A DNA stretch of 64,000 bases from positions 179,956-243,955 of the forward strand of contig NZ_JASCQP010000021.1 of the NCBI RefSeq assembly GCF_030010555.1, read 5' to 3'. The notes below the pieces were generated by a model. It saw only the letters and a program-made list of their open reading frames with translations. It made no database searches and had not been told where the DNA came from. The position numbers and the translations under genes were made by a program. Shown piece by piece: positions 19,053 through 29,090 of the stretch. Origin of the DNA: Halomonas rhizosphaerae (GTDB taxonomy: Bacteria > Pseudomonadota > Gammaproteobacteria > Pseudomonadales > Halomonadaceae). Every line of letters begins with the position of its first letter. The stretch's first letter is position 1.

Positions 19053-20246
19053 ATGGGTTACCGCACCCTGCTGCGGGATCATCGCGGGCTGCTGGGCATC
19101 GCCTTCCTGGCGATGTTCTCCTCGAGCCTGGGCCAGAGCTTCTTCATCGGCCTCTTCCAGGCGCCGATCTCCGAGCGGCTGGGCCTCACCGCCGGCCAGT
19201 TCGGCACCGCCTATGCCCTGGTCACCCTGATGGCCGGCTTCGCCATGCTGCGCTTCGGCCCGGTCATCGACTGGGTGGCGCCGCGGCGCTTCGCGCTGGT
19301 GGTGCTCGGCACCCTGTTCGGCGGAGTGGCGCTGCTCACCCTCTCGCCCTGGTGGATCACCGGGCTACTGGGGCTGGGCCTGGTGCGCCTGTGCGGCCAG
19401 GGGATGATGACCCACCTGGGCAACACCCTCGCCGGCCGCGAGTTCGTCAGCCTGCGCGGCCGCGCCCTGGGCCTGGTCGGCATGGGCATCATGCTGGGCG
19501 AGACACTGTTGCCACCGCTGATGGCGGCCCTGCTGGTCTGGCTGGGCTGGCGGCAGCTGTGGTGGCTGTTCGTGCTGGTGCTGGCGGTCCTCTGGGTGCC
19601 GCTGCTGCTGCGCGGCCCCTGGCCGAAGGCCCCGGGCAGGCGACCCGACCGGACCCGGCGCCAGGACGGTCCACGCCCCTTTCGCGAGCGGCGGTTCTGG
19701 CAGCTGCTGCCGCTGCTGATGATCCTGCCGGTGACGATGACCGGGCTCTTCATCTACCAGGCACGCATGACCGAGGACCTGGGCAGTACGCTGGGCGTCT
19801 ATGCCCTGGCCCTGACCAACATGGGACTGGCCAAGCTGCCCGGCGCCCTGCTGGGTGGGCGCTGGGTCGACCGACTGGGGCCGGTACGCCTGGCCAGGCT
19901 CTACCTGCTGCCCTTCGGCCTGGCCCTGATCGTGGCCATCAGCGTCGGCGGCCATACCGGCGTCTGGGCGTTGATGGTAGGCGGGGGGCTCGCCATGGGG
20001 GCCCAGGAGTCCATCGCCACCAGCCTGCTGGTGCGCCTGTGGGGCGCCGAGCACCTGGGCACGGTGCGCGCCACCCTGAGCGCCGCCATGGTCTTTTCCA
20101 CCGGCATCGCCCCGGCGCTGCTGGGCATGGCGCTGGACCTGGGCGCCTCCTTCTCCCTGGTCCTGGTCGGCATGCTGGCGTTGCTGGTCATCGGCTGGGC
20201 GCTAGCCCAGGGCGTGCTGGCGAGCCCCGAGGCCCGGGGGGCCTGA
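19053..20246 (+). CDS. MFS transporter
   Basis: 397 residues with about 12 hydrophobic helices. The loop between helices 2 and 3 has the degenerate MFS pattern RFGPVIDWVAPRRF, and the second half has GGRWVDRLGPVRLARLY. Substrate unknown; the nearest described groups are oxalate/formate-like carriers. GGAGG precedes the ATG. Confidence 0.8.
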   Translation: MGYRTLLRDHRGLLGIAFLAMFSSSLGQSFFIGLFQAPISERLGLTAGQFGTAYALVTLMAGFAMLRFGPVIDWVAPRRFALVVLGTLFGGVALLTLSPWWITGLLGLGLVRLCGQGMMTHLGNTLAGREFVSLRGRALGLVGMGIMLGETLLPPLMAALLVWLGWRQLWWLFVLVLAVLWVPLLLRGPWPKAPGRRPDRTRRQDGPRPFRERRFWQLLPLLMILPVTMTGLFIYQARMTEDLGSTLGVYALALTNMGLAKLPGALLGGRWVDRLGPVRLARLYLLPFGLALIVAISVGGHTGVWALMVGGGLAMGAQESIATSLLVRLWGAEHLGTVRATLSAAMVFSTGIAPALLGMALDLGASFSLVLVGMLALLVIGWALAQGVLASPEARGA

Positions 20247-20250
20247 CGCG

Positions 20251-20280
20251 ACGACGCCGGCCCGGGGGCCGGCGTCGTTT
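20251..20280 (+). terminator. Terminator between MFS and universal stress gene
   Basis: A perfect 12-bp stem (20251-20262 with 20267-20278) with a CGGG loop, followed by TTT. Both convergent genes end here. Confidence 0.75.
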
Positions 20281-20297
20281 CCCGCAGGCGAAGGCGA

Positions 20298-21152
20298 TCA
20301 GCGCAGCAGCAGCACCGGGCCCTTGGCCTTGCGCAGCATGGAGGTGGTGGTGCTGCCCACCAGCAGGTGGCGGATGCGAGAGTGGCCGTAGGCCCCCATC
20401 ACCAGCAGGTCGATGCCCTGCTCCTCCTGGTAGCCGTGAAGGGTGGCCTCCACCTCCCCGGCGCGGATGGCGCCCTCGGCCTCGTGACCTGCATCACGCA
20501 GCATCTTCAGCGCCCAGTCGAGCTGGGAGCGGTTGTCACCGGTCTCGGCACCGACGATCACCACGTGCACCGGGATACCGTCGAACAGCGGGCTCTTGGC
20601 CAGCATCTCCACCCCCTTGCGGGTGGTCTTGCTGCCGTCGAAGGCGAGCATGACCTTCTCGGGCGTCATGAAGGCATCGGGCACCATCAGGATCGGCCGG
20701 TGCAGGGTGCGCACTACCCGCTCCAGATTGGAGCCCAGATGGTCGCTGGCCTGATGCGCTCCTTCGCCCCGCTTGCCCATCACCAGCAGGCGGATCTCGT
20801 CCTGCAACTCCTCCAGGGTCTCGACCAGAGTGCCGTTGCGCTGCCGGCCGGCGGGCTCGGCCACGCCATCCTCGATGGCCCGCTCACGGGCCGCCTTGAG
20901 CATCAGCCGGCCCTGCTCCTGAGCCACCTTGGCCCGCTGCTCGTCCAGGTGGGAGAGCTCCTCGAGCAGGTGCTCCCGGGCCCCGAGCCCGATATTGCCG
21001 GAAAGGTCCGCCTCCGCGGTCTGGGGGTGGTTGTCCACCACGTGCAGGAAGGTCAGCGGGGCACCCAGCGCCAGGCTGGCCCAGGCGGCGTAGTCGCACA
21101 CTCCTTCCGAGAACTTCGAGCCGTCGATGGCGGCCATCACCTGTTCTGTCAT
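20298..21152 (-). CDS. Universal stress protein with two UspA domains
   Basis: 284 residues. Domain 1 (about 1-145) begins QVMAAIDGSKFS; domain 2 (about 150-284) begins KVMLAFDGSKTT. The second ends with GAYGHSRIRHLLVGSTT, the G-2x-G-9x-G(S/T) ATP-binding pattern; the first has GKRGEGAHQASDHLGSN. It lies 64 bp after a SulP transporter on the same strand, a pairing seen in many proteobacteria. Confidence 0.9.
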   Translation of the reverse strand: MTEQVMAAIDGSKFSEGVCDYAAWASLALGAPLTFLHVVDNHPQTAEADLSGNIGLGAREHLLEELSHLDEQRAKVAQEQGRLMLKAARERAIEDGVAEPAGRQRNGTLVETLEELQDEIRLLVMGKRGEGAHQASDHLGSNLERVVRTLHRPILMVPDAFMTPEKVMLAFDGSKTTRKGVEMLAKSPLFDGIPVHVVIVGAETGDNRSQLDWALKMLRDAGHEAEGAIRAGEVEATLHGYQEEQGIDLLVMGAYGHSRIRHLLVGSTTTSMLRKAKGPVLLLR

Positions 21153-21216
21153 CGTCTTGTCCTGAAGCTGGCGTGTATGGTCATCTCTTCACGTTCTACA
21201 TCATCCGTCCGGCGGG

Positions 21217-22707
21217 TCAATGGCCGCCCATCAGCTTCTCGACGGCCTCGGGGTCGTCATGCACCGCGTAGCGGTCGACGATGGTGGCGCTTGCCTCGTT
21301 GAGGCCGATCATTTCCACCTCGGTGCCCTCGCGGCGGAACTTGATCACGATGCGGTCCAGCGCCTGGACGGCGGTGATGTCCCAGAAGTGGGCGCGTGAC
21401 AGGTCGATGGTGACCTTCTCCACCGTCTCCTTGAAGTCGAAGGCATTGCCGAAGCGCTCGGAGGAAGCAAAGAACACCTGGCCCACCACCTTGTAGACCC
21501 GCGCGGTGCCCTCGTCGGTTTCCTCGCTGCCGATGTAGAGGATGTTGCCCACCTTGTTGGCGAAGTTCATGGCGGCGAGCAGCACGCCGACGAAGACGCC
21601 GATGGCCAGGTTGTGGGTACCCACGGTCACCACCACGGTGGCCACCATCACCATGTTGGTGCTCATCGGGTGCTTCTTGAGGTCCTTGATGGAGCTCCAG
21701 CTGAAGGTGCCGATGGAGACCATGATCATCACCGCCACCAGGGCCGCCATGGGGATCTGGGAAACCCAGTCGGCCAGGAACACCACCATCAGCAGCAGCG
21801 CCACACCGGCGATCAGGGTCGACATGCGACGGCGACCGCCGGACTTGATGTTGATCACCGACTGACCAATCATCGCGCAGCCCGCCATGCCACCAAGCAG
21901 CCCGGCGCCGATGTTGGCGATGCCCTGGCCCTTGCACTCGCGGTTCTTGTCGCTCCGGGTATCGGTCAGGTCATCGATGATGGTGGCGGTCATCATCGAC
22001 TCCAGCAGGCCGACCACGGTCAGCATCAGCGAGTAGGGCAGGATGATCATCAGCGTCTCGAGGTTGAGCGGTACCTCGGGCCACAGGAAGACCGGCAGGC
22101 TGTCGGGCAGCTCGCCCATGTCGCCCACGCTACGGATCTCCATGCCGGTCAGCAGGTAGACGGCGGTGAGCACCACGATGCACACCAGCGGCGAGGGAAT
22201 GGCCTTGCCGATCACCGGCACATAGGGGAAGCCGTAGATGATCGCCAGGCCGGCCAGGGTCATGGCGTAGACGTGCCAGGTCACGCCGGTCAGTTCCGGC
22301 AACTGGGCCATGAAGATCAGGATCGCCAGGGCGTTGACGAAGCCGGTGACCACCGAGCGCGAGACGAAGCGCATGAGGTCGGCGAGCCTGAGATACCCCG
22401 CGATGATCTGCAGCACACCGGTGAGCAGGGTGGCGGCCAGCAGATACTCCAGGCCATGCTCCTTGACCAGGGTGATCATCAGCAGCGCCATGGCGCCGGT
22501 GGCCGCGGAGATCATGCCGGAGCGCCCGCCGGTGAAGGCGATGATCACGCAGATCGCGAAGGAGGCGTAGAGGCCCACCTTGGGGTCGACGCCGGCGATG
22601 ATGGAGAAGGCGATGGCCTCGGGGATCAGCGCCAGGGCCACGACGATACCCGCCAAGGTGTCGCCCTTGAGGTTGGAGAACCAACTCAGTTTCATTTTTT
22701 CGTACAT
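21217..22707 (-). CDS. SulP/SLC26-family anion transporter with STAS domain
   Basis: 496 residues. The membrane part (about 1-385, 12-14 helices, with [20 protein letters not shown]) is followed by a STAS domain (about 405-490, [20 protein letters not shown]). SulP proteins carry sulfate, bicarbonate or other anions; the sequence does not decide which. Partnering with a UspA gene downstream suggests stress-linked control. Confidence 0.9.
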   Translation of the reverse strand: MYEKMKLSWFSNLKGDTLAGIVVALALIPEAIAFSIIAGVDPKVGLYASFAICVIIAFTGGRSGMISAATGAMALLMITLVKEHGLEYLLAATLLTGVLQIIAGYLRLADLMRFVSRSVVTGFVNALAILIFMAQLPELTGVTWHVYAMTLAGLAIIYGFPYVPVIGKAIPSPLVCIVVLTAVYLLTGMEIRSVGDMGELPDSLPVFLWPEVPLNLETLMIILPYSLMLTVVGLLESMMTATIIDDLTDTRSDKNRECKGQGIANIGAGLLGGMAGCAMIGQSVINIKSGGRRRMSTLIAGVALLLMVVFLADWVSQIPMAALVAVMIMVSIGTFSWSSIKDLKKHPMSTNMVMVATVVVTVGTHNLAIGVFVGVLLAAMNFANKVGNILYIGSEETDEGTARVYKVVGQVFFASSERFGNAFDFKETVEKVTIDLSRAHFWDITAVQALDRIVIKFRREGTEVEMIGLNEASATIVDRYAVHDDPEAVEKLMGGH

Positions 22708-23133
22708 GCTGCGGTCCAGTCAGGGGGTGTGGAGAGCCGTGAGGCGTCGAGCTCCTGTCGTTTACATGCCCTCCCCGGCACCCTAGTCGGGCGCTGTTGC
22801 CGATGGCGGACTCAGGAGAAGGCGGAAATCGCAAGCAAAGTGGCGCACAGGGGCGCCCGGGACATCAGCGTGATGTCGAGCGATGACGCACCGATGACGG
22901 TGGGATCGCCGGGAGGTAGGAAGGGGTGCGCTAGGGCGGCGTGGCCAGCCCTGCCAGGGGAGTCATCATGTTCTGCGGGTTCCCTTGCTCTTTATCAAGG
23001 ATGCACCATCAGACGAAAGTCCAACGGGTGCGTACGACAAGAGCGCTGGATTCTAGCAGAACATATGCTGCGGTGCATTCCGGCGCGCGGTCGCCAAGGG
23101 ATGCCACGACCGCCAGGCCGAGGCAGGGCGTGA
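22708..23133. other. Intergenic region upstream of sulP
   Basis: About 425 bases without a supported gene. It should hold the sulP promoter (minus strand). Reading both strands I saw no strong hairpin, tandem repeat or recognisable operator; short open frames here lack ribosome sites. Confidence 0.5.
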
Positions 23134-23937
23134 TCAGGAGGCGTCGGTATCGTCCGGCGTGGCTCCGCCAGTACGGGCCCTGGCCGCGGGTGAGGCCTTC
23201 ATCTGCCGGAAGGCTTCCACCAGATCGATAGGCAGCGGCACCACGATAGTCGAGGCGTTCTTGTTGCTCATGTCGCTCATGGTCTGCAGGTAGCGCAACT
23301 GCAGCGCGGCGGAGTTCTCTGACATCACGTTGGCCGCCTCAACAAGCTTCTTGGAGGCCTGCAGCTCACCCTCCGCGTGGATCACCTTGGCGCGTCGCTC
23401 GCGCTCGGCCTCGGCCTGGCGCGCGATGGCGCGGATCATGCTCTCGTCGAGGTCGACGTGCTTGATCTCCACGTTGGCCACCTTGATGCCCCAGCTCTCG
23501 GCGGAACTGTCGATGATCTCCTGGATGTCGTCGTTGAGCTTGTCGCGCTCGGAGAGCATCTCGTCGAGGTCATGCTTGCCGAGCACCGAGCGCAGCGTGG
23601 TCTGGGCCAGCTGGCTGGTGGCATTGACGAAGTTCTCCACCTGGATGATCGCCTTCTCCGGGTCCACCACCCGGAAGTAGAGCACCGCATTGACCTTGAC
23701 GGTGACGTTGTCCTGGGAGATGACGTCCTGCTCGGGCACGTCCATGGTGATCACCCGCAGGTCGACCACCTCCATCTTCTGGATGCCGGGAATGATGATC
23801 AACAGGCCCGGCCCCTTTACCGCCTGGAAGCGGCCGAGGAAGAACACCACCCCGCGCTTGTATTCGGGCAGGATACGGATCGACGCTGCCAGCAGCATGA
23901 GCAGCAGGACGACCGGAACGAGATAGGAAATCCACAT
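23134..23937 (-). CDS. Slipin (stomatin/band 7, SPFH-family membrane protein)
   Basis: 267 residues. An N-terminal membrane hairpin (about 3-22) is followed by an SPFH domain with [26 protein letters not shown] and [15 protein letters not shown], then a helical [17 protein letters not shown] stretch. Slipins organise membrane microdomains and usually pair with an NfeD-type protease, as here (58 bp after nfeD). AAGGAG precedes the ATG. Confidence 0.93.
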   Translation of the reverse strand: MWISYLVPVVLLLMLLAASIRILPEYKRGVVFFLGRFQAVKGPGLLIIIPGIQKMEVVDLRVITMDVPEQDVISQDNVTVKVNAVLYFRVVDPEKAIIQVENFVNATSQLAQTTLRSVLGKHDLDEMLSERDKLNDDIQEIIDSSAESWGIKVANVEIKHVDLDESMIRAIARQAEAERERRAKVIHAEGELQASKKLVEAANVMSENSAALQLRYLQTMSDMSNKNASTIVVPLPIDLVEAFRQMKASPAARARTGGATPDDTDAS

Positions 23938-23995
23938 GGCTTGCTCTCCTTCGATGTGTCCGGCGACGGCTGGCGCCGGAGATCTTGCCAGCGTC

Positions 23996-25492
23996 TCATG
24001 ACGAGGCGTCGAGCGGCTCCACCTCCAGGGTCAGGCCGTCGACCGCCGTCACGCGTACCGCCTGACCCCGGGTCAGCGGCTGCGTACTGCGGGCATTCCA
24101 GCGCTCCCCCATCAGCCGCACATGGCCTTGTCCCGCGAAATCCTCGAGTGCCTTGGCCTCGCTGCCGACGAGCTCTTCCTGACCGGTCCGGGGCACGCGA
24201 CGGCGCAGCCCGATGAAGCGGGTCATCACCCACAGCATCAGACCCGCCGCCAGCAGGGCGATGCCGCCGATCATCGGCAGCGAGATGTTCAGGTTGTCCG
24301 CGTCCATCAGCATCACCGATCCGATCACGAAGGCGACGATGCCGCCTATCCCGAGAATGCCGAAACTGGGCATCAATGCCTCGCCCACGATCAGCCCCAG
24401 CCCCACCAGGATCAGCGCCAGGCCGGCATAGTTGACCGGCAGTACCTGGAAGGCGAACAGCGCCAGCAACAGCGAGATGATGCCGATGGTCCCCGGCACC
24501 AGGCTGCCCGGATTGGACAGCTCGAAGATCAGCCCGTAGAAGCCGATGATCATCAGGAAGTAGGCGACATTGGGATTGGTGATCACGGCCAGCAGCTTGG
24601 TCCGCCAGTCCGGATCGAAGCGCTCGACGGCAAGATCGGCGGTCGCCAGGGTACGCTCGCCGTCCTCCATCACCACCGTGCGCCCGTCGATCTGGGTCAG
24701 TAAATCTTCCAGGCCAGTGGCCACCACGTCGATGACGTTCTGTTCCAGGGCCTCCCGGTCGGTAAGGTTGACCGCCTCGCGCACGGCCTGCTCCGCCCAG
24801 TCGGCATTGCGACCGTGGCGCTCGGCGAGCGAGCGGATATAGGCCACCGCGTCCTCCAGCACCTTGCGCTCCATGGCCGTCTCGCCACGCCGTCGGTCGT
24901 CGCCGCCGGCCTCTTCGCTGGTCTCGCCTTCGCTGGCGGGCGCTTCGCCATCGGCGTTCCCCTCGTTTCCCGTCGCCGGCTCGTCGGTATCCTCGGCCTC
25001 CTGTGCCCGGGCGTCGCCCTCTCCACCGTCATCGTCATCGCCGAGTCCAGGCAGGCCACCGCCGCCGATCTGCACCGGAGTCGCCGAGCCGAGATGGGTG
25101 GCCGGCGCCATGGCCGCCACGTGGCTGGCGTAGAGCAGGTAGGTCCCGGCGCTGGCCGCCCGGGCACCCGCCGGCGAGACATAGATGGCCACCGGCACGC
25201 TGGAGGTGAGCATGGCGCGGATCATCGAACGCATCGAGGCATCGAGGCCGCCGGGTGTGTCCATCTCCACCACGACCAGCTCGGCATCGCGCTCCTCGGC
25301 GAGTTCCAGGCCACGCTGGAAATAGTCGCTGATGGCCGGCCCGATGGCATCGTCGACCGTCATCACCAGAGCGATTCGCTCGCCCTGCTGCGCTTGCACC
25401 TGCCAGGCCAGCAGCGCACCGAGCGCCAGACACAGCAGGCTTACCAGCATCAGGATGCGCCCGGCCATGCCCCTGCGATCTGGATTCGTCAT
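23996..25492 (-). CDS. nfeD: NfeD-family membrane serine protease (ClpP-class, NfeD1b)
   Basis: 498 residues. A signal anchor (about 10-35) leads into a ClpP-like protease domain with [18 protein letters not shown], where the Ser of AASAGT is the likely nucleophile. An acidic low-complexity insert (about 145-215) is followed by four or five membrane helices (about 290-400) and a C-terminal OB-fold NfeD domain. Partner NfeD proteases cleave the stomatin C-terminus. The acidic insert is longer than I would expect. Confidence 0.9.
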   Translation of the reverse strand: MTNPDRRGMAGRILMLVSLLCLALGALLAWQVQAQQGERIALVMTVDDAIGPAISDYFQRGLELAEERDAELVVVEMDTPGGLDASMRSMIRAMLTSSVPVAIYVSPAGARAASAGTYLLYASHVAAMAPATHLGSATPVQIGGGGLPGLGDDDDGGEGDARAQEAEDTDEPATGNEGNADGEAPASEGETSEEAGGDDRRRGETAMERKVLEDAVAYIRSLAERHGRNADWAEQAVREAVNLTDREALEQNVIDVVATGLEDLLTQIDGRTVVMEDGERTLATADLAVERFDPDWRTKLLAVITNPNVAYFLMIIGFYGLIFELSNPGSLVPGTIGIISLLLALFAFQVLPVNYAGLALILVGLGLIVGEALMPSFGILGIGGIVAFVIGSVMLMDADNLNISLPMIGGIALLAAGLMLWVMTRFIGLRRRVPRTGQEELVGSEAKALEDFAGQGHVRLMGERWNARSTQPLTRGQAVRVTAVDGLTLEVEPLDASS

Positions 25493-25722
25493 CTCGTGCT
25501 CGCCCTCCAGTGCCTTTCCCTGAGAACCTCATCGGGGAGCAGTGGTTCAGTCTTTACCGATATCAGCGTAGGCAGTGGACCCGGAGGCGACAACAGCCTG
25601 CCTCCAGTCGAAGGGGTTGAGGTGGCTTCATCGCAGTCAGCCGATGTCGGGCCCGCCAGCTGGCGGACCCGGGGACGATGGCAGAGTGCAGAGATGAGGG
25701 CGTTCAGCGCCGCAAGCCGGGC

Positions 25723-26442
25723 TCAGAGGTCATGGGGTTCGCCGGCAACGCGCTTCTGCACCTCCACCATGTAAGCCGCCAGAGACGTCAGCTCCTCGCT
25801 GCCCCACTCGAGAGGCTCGGCCGCCATCGGCGCCACCATGCAGATCTGCACCATCTCGTCGGCGTGCACTTCCGACATCCCGAACTGGTTGGCGGCCATC
25901 GCCACCTGATGGGGGAAGGGTTGCTCGAATGTCGAGTTGTAGCCCATGTCCTGACCGTCACTGCCGTGGCAGCTCGCGCAGGCAAGGCCGTTGCTGCTCA
26001 GGGAGGTGTCGTAATAGAGCTCCTCGCCGCGAGCCAGCATTTCCTGGGGATTGTCGCCGGTCTCGCTATAGGCCGGCGAATACCCCTCGGGCCTGGCCAC
26101 TGCGGCGCTGGCGCCGCCCTCGGATTCTCCTTCCGCCTCACCTTCGGCTTCTCCTTCCGCTTCTCCTTCCGCTTCACCCTCTGCCTCGGCCTCGCCTTCT
26201 GCCTCGCCCTGGGCGTCTCCCTCGGCTTCGCCCTGCGCCTCGGCGGCCCCCTCTGCATGGTTGCTGGCCAGCATCAGGGACGCATCGGAGGGCGAGGCAA
26301 CGTCGGCAACGGCCGCGTCATCGCCTGCGGCGGCGTGAAGGACGGCACCCCCCGCCGCCAGGGCGAGCAGCGGGGCCGTGTAGGCCAGTTGCCGATTCAG
26401 ACGGCCCAGGAGCTTGCGGCGTTTATCGTCATGCTGTGACAT
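25723..26442 (-). CDS. Class I cytochrome c with RiPP-like leader and Glu/Ala/Gly repeat
   Basis: 239 residues from the ATG at 26442. Residues 1-40 contain KRRKLLGRLNRQLAYTAPLL and a hydrophobic export-like segment. Residues 56-65 read LMLASNHAEG and 63-109 are an acidic AEGE repeat. A monohaem domain follows: CASCH at 155-159 and MVAPM near 210, a possible axial Met region. The first ~70 residues align without gaps to the product of the gene at 38692-39057. An ECF-type promoter match lies about 80 bp upstream. The electron-transfer partner is unknown, and whether the acidic linker is modified is inference. Confidence 0.85.
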   Translation of the reverse strand: MSQHDDKRRKLLGRLNRQLAYTAPLLALAAGGAVLHAAAGDDAAVADVASPSDASLMLASNHAEGAAEAQGEAEGDAQGEAEGEAEAEGEAEGEAEGEAEGEAEGESEGGASAAVARPEGYSPAYSETGDNPQEMLARGEELYYDTSLSSNGLACASCHGSDGQDMGYNSTFEQPFPHQVAMAANQFGMSEVHADEMVQICMVAPMAAEPLEWGSEELTSLAAYMVEVQKRVAGEPHDL

Positions 26443-26521
26443 ATTGTTCACCTTCGCTTGTGTCCATCCAGGAGATATCCGGAGCCCTCGCTCCACCGTT
26501 ACCCCACAACGGTTCCCCTAT

Positions 26522-26547
26522 GTCGATGTCGATGCCCCAGGCTTACA
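26522..26547 (-). promoter_or_regulatory. ECF-type promoter match before cytochrome c
   Basis: On the minus strand TGTAAGCC, 14 bases, then CGAC. One of seven matches to the motif found before the sigma factor gene itself; its -35 has CC instead of GG at positions 7-8. Confidence 0.55.
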
Positions 26548-26601
26548 GCCTGCCGACATGCAGCAGGCCATCGGGGGCTGCCGGGGAAGACGCCCCCGGT
26601 A

Positions 26602-26628
26602 TGTAAGGAAAACCTTGCGCCGCACGAC
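26602..26628 (+). promoter_or_regulatory. ECF-type promoter match before the phosphotransferase gene
   Basis: TGTAAGGA, 15 bases, then CGAC, ending 40 bp before the start codon at 26669. The spacer is one longer than in the other six sites. Confidence 0.5.
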
Positions 26629-26668
26629 CATCCATCACCGACCGCCACAACATCACCCGAGGAGCGTC

Positions 26669-27769
26669 ATGCCGGATATTGCTGTTCGCCCCGCTTCGCC
26701 ACAGGCCCGACCGGACCTCTGCCATCCCCTGGCAGTGGCCCTGCGCCACGGCGGTCATGACGCGGACATTCAGGCCATGTACCCGATGGCCGATACGGGT
26801 CTTGCCCATCACCATGTGTGGCTCGAGCGGGAACAGATCGACTGGGTGGCGCGACTACCCAAGCAGAGCCAGATGCGACTCGACCCCGCCGCCAACCTCG
26901 ACTACCAGGCGGCCTGCTTTGACCGGGCCAGCCAGGGCGGCCATGCCCCCTCCCTTCACGGCATCCTCCCACCCGGCCCGGCGCTGCCCCGTGGCGGGCT
27001 GCTGGTCAGTGCCATCCGCGGTCGCCCGGCGAGGCTCCCGGATGACCTTCCCGACATCGCCGAGGCGCTGGCCAGCTTCCATGTACTGGACGTGCCCGAT
27101 GCCGAGGCACGCCCGCCACTGCTGTCACCCGCCGACCCCTGGGCGGCGATGCTCGAGGAGGTCAGGGATCAGGCCCGCTTCCTCGACCAGGCCGGACTGG
27201 ATGCCGACGCCCGAGGGCTGATCGAGGCCGAGCTGGCCGCCCTGCCGGAACGCCTGCCTCCCGGGCCTGGCGCCGAGCCCCGACTGATCAGTTTCGATGC
27301 CCATCCCGGCAACTTCCTGGTCACCGAGTCCGGACGCGCGGTGCTGGTGGACCTGGAGAAATGCCGCTACGGCCTGGCGGGCTTCGACCTGGCTCACGCC
27401 AGCCTCTACACCTCCACCACCTGGGACCTGCAGAGCCGCGCCGAACTGCTCCCCGCCGAGGTGGCCGCCTTCTACCGTCACTGGATCGCCGCCACGGGCT
27501 TCGACGGAGAGGCCGCCACGCTGCTGGCAAGCCGGCGGGCCATGTGGCTCTGGTCGCTGACCTGGTGCGCGAAGTGGCGAGCCAGTAACCTTCGCTCCCG
27601 GGACGCCCATGCCCGCGGCGAGGACTGGTCCGCCGAGCTGAGCGACGATGCCCTGATCGCCCACGTCCGCGACCGAGTCGACCACTACCTTTCCGGGGCC
27701 GTGATCGAACATGTGCGGCAAGAGAGTCGCGTGCTGGCACGCCTGCTCTCTGCCCCTGATGACGATTGA
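26669..27769 (+). CDS. Aminoglycoside phosphotransferase/choline-kinase-like protein
   Basis: 366 residues. The kinase catalytic loop is LISFDAHPGNFLV and the metal site is VLVDLEKCRYGLAGFDLAH, the APH (Brenner) motif pair. The substrate is unknown. The ATG at 26669 is set by GAGGAG at 26660-26665; a longer frame from 26414 runs through the promoter region and is not supported. ynjBCD follow after 57 bp, so it may be the first gene of that operon. Confidence 0.8.
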   Translation: MPDIAVRPASPQARPDLCHPLAVALRHGGHDADIQAMYPMADTGLAHHHVWLEREQIDWVARLPKQSQMRLDPAANLDYQAACFDRASQGGHAPSLHGILPPGPALPRGGLLVSAIRGRPARLPDDLPDIAEALASFHVLDVPDAEARPPLLSPADPWAAMLEEVRDQARFLDQAGLDADARGLIEAELAALPERLPPGPGAEPRLISFDAHPGNFLVTESGRAVLVDLEKCRYGLAGFDLAHASLYTSTTWDLQSRAELLPAEVAAFYRHWIAATGFDGEAATLLASRRAMWLWSLTWCAKWRASNLRSRDAHARGEDWSAELSDDALIAHVRDRVDHYLSGAVIEHVRQESRVLARLLSAPDDD

Positions 27770-27826
27770 CCCGTGCCCTCTCGACCGACCCTTCACGCTG
27801 TCTCCCCAGAAAAGAGGAACCCTGCG

Positions 27827-29044
27827 ATGCGCGCTCCTTTCCCCCGGCTCGCCGCCCTTCTGCCGGCACTGCTGCTCACGTCCACGGGCCTCGCGGCCGC
27901 GCCCGACCCGTCGGACTGGGAGGCCGTGCTCGACGAGGCGCGCGGCCAGACGGTCTACTGGTATGCCTGGGCCGGTGAGCAGCGCACCAACGACTATATC
28001 GACTGGGTCGCCGGGCGGGTCGAGGAGCAGTTCGATATCGAACTCACCCACGTCAAGGTCGGCGACACCGCGGAGGCGGTTTCCCGGGTGCTGGCGGAAA
28101 AGCAGGCCGACAACCATGACGACGGCAATGTCGACCTGATCTGGATCAATGGCGAGAACTTCGCCACCATGAAGGCCAACGACCTGCTGTTCGGTCCCTT
28201 CGCCGAGGCGCTGCCGAACTTCGCACTCACCCACCCCGAGCACAATCCCGAAGTGGTCACCGACTTCACCCTGCCCACCGAGGGGTACGAGTCCCCCTGG
28301 GGCCGGGCACAGATCACCTTCTACTACGACAGCGACGAGGTCGCGGCGCCCCCGCAGGATATCCAGGCCCTGCTGGAATGGGCCGAGGCCAACCCCGGGC
28401 GCTTCACCTACCCGCGGATTCCCGACTTCACCGGCAGCACCTTCCTGAAGCAGGCCCTGATCGCCCTGACCGACGAGGACGACGCGCTCTACGCACCGGT
28501 CGACGAGAGCGACTTCGCGGCCATCACTGCCCCGCTGTGGGAGTATCTGGACGCGCTCCACCCCCACCTGTGGCGCAGCGGTCGACAGTTCCCTGCCACC
28601 GGGCCCGAGATGCGCAGCCTGATGGGCGACGGTGAACTGGCGATGGCCTTCACCTTCACCCCCTCGGAGCCGGCGGCGGCGGTCGCCGACTTCGAACTGC
28701 CGCCCAGCACGCGCAGCTATGTGCCCCAGGACGGCACCCTGGGCAACGTGCACTTCGTGGCCATCCCCTTCAACTCGCCCCACAAGGCCGGCGCCATGGT
28801 GGTCGCCGACTTCCTCCTCTCGCCCGAGGCCCAGGCACACAAGCAGGACCTTGCCGTCTGGGGGGATCGCACCGTGCTCGACGTGGCCCGCCTCGATGAC
28901 GACAGCCGGGCCCTGTTCACCCTGGACGAGAGCAACCCGGCGATGCTGCCCGCTGGCGCCCTGCAGCAGACCCTGCCCGAGCCGCACCCCAGCTGGATGA
29001 CGGCCCTGCAGGATGCCTGGCAGGCCCGCTACATCGGCAACTGA
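27827..29044 (+). CDS. ynjB: ABC transporter substrate-binding protein YnjB-like
   Basis: 405 residues with a signal peptide (about 1-25, ending GLAAA). The mature part begins DWEAVLDEARGQTVYWYAWAG and includes DGNVDLIWINGENFATMK, features of the YnjB family of bacterial solute-binding proteins. The ligand is unknown, though relatives of thiamine and polyamine binders share the fold. ATG at 27827 follows AGAGGA. ynjC follows after 46 bp. Confidence 0.88.
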   Translation: MRAPFPRLAALLPALLLTSTGLAAAPDPSDWEAVLDEARGQTVYWYAWAGEQRTNDYIDWVAGRVEEQFDIELTHVKVGDTAEAVSRVLAEKQADNHDDGNVDLIWINGENFATMKANDLLFGPFAEALPNFALTHPEHNPEVVTDFTLPTEGYESPWGRAQITFYYDSDEVAAPPQDIQALLEWAEANPGRFTYPRIPDFTGSTFLKQALIALTDEDDALYAPVDESDFAAITAPLWEYLDALHPHLWRSGRQFPATGPEMRSLMGDGELAMAFTFTPSEPAAAVADFELPPSTRSYVPQDGTLGNVHFVAIPFNSPHKAGAMVVADFLLSPEAQAHKQDLAVWGDRTVLDVARLDDDSRALFTLDESNPAMLPAGALQQTLPEPHPSWMTALQDAWQARYIGN

Positions 29045-29090
29045 TGGCGAGACACCGCGACCCGACTGCTCCCGCGACGAGGCCCGCTCG

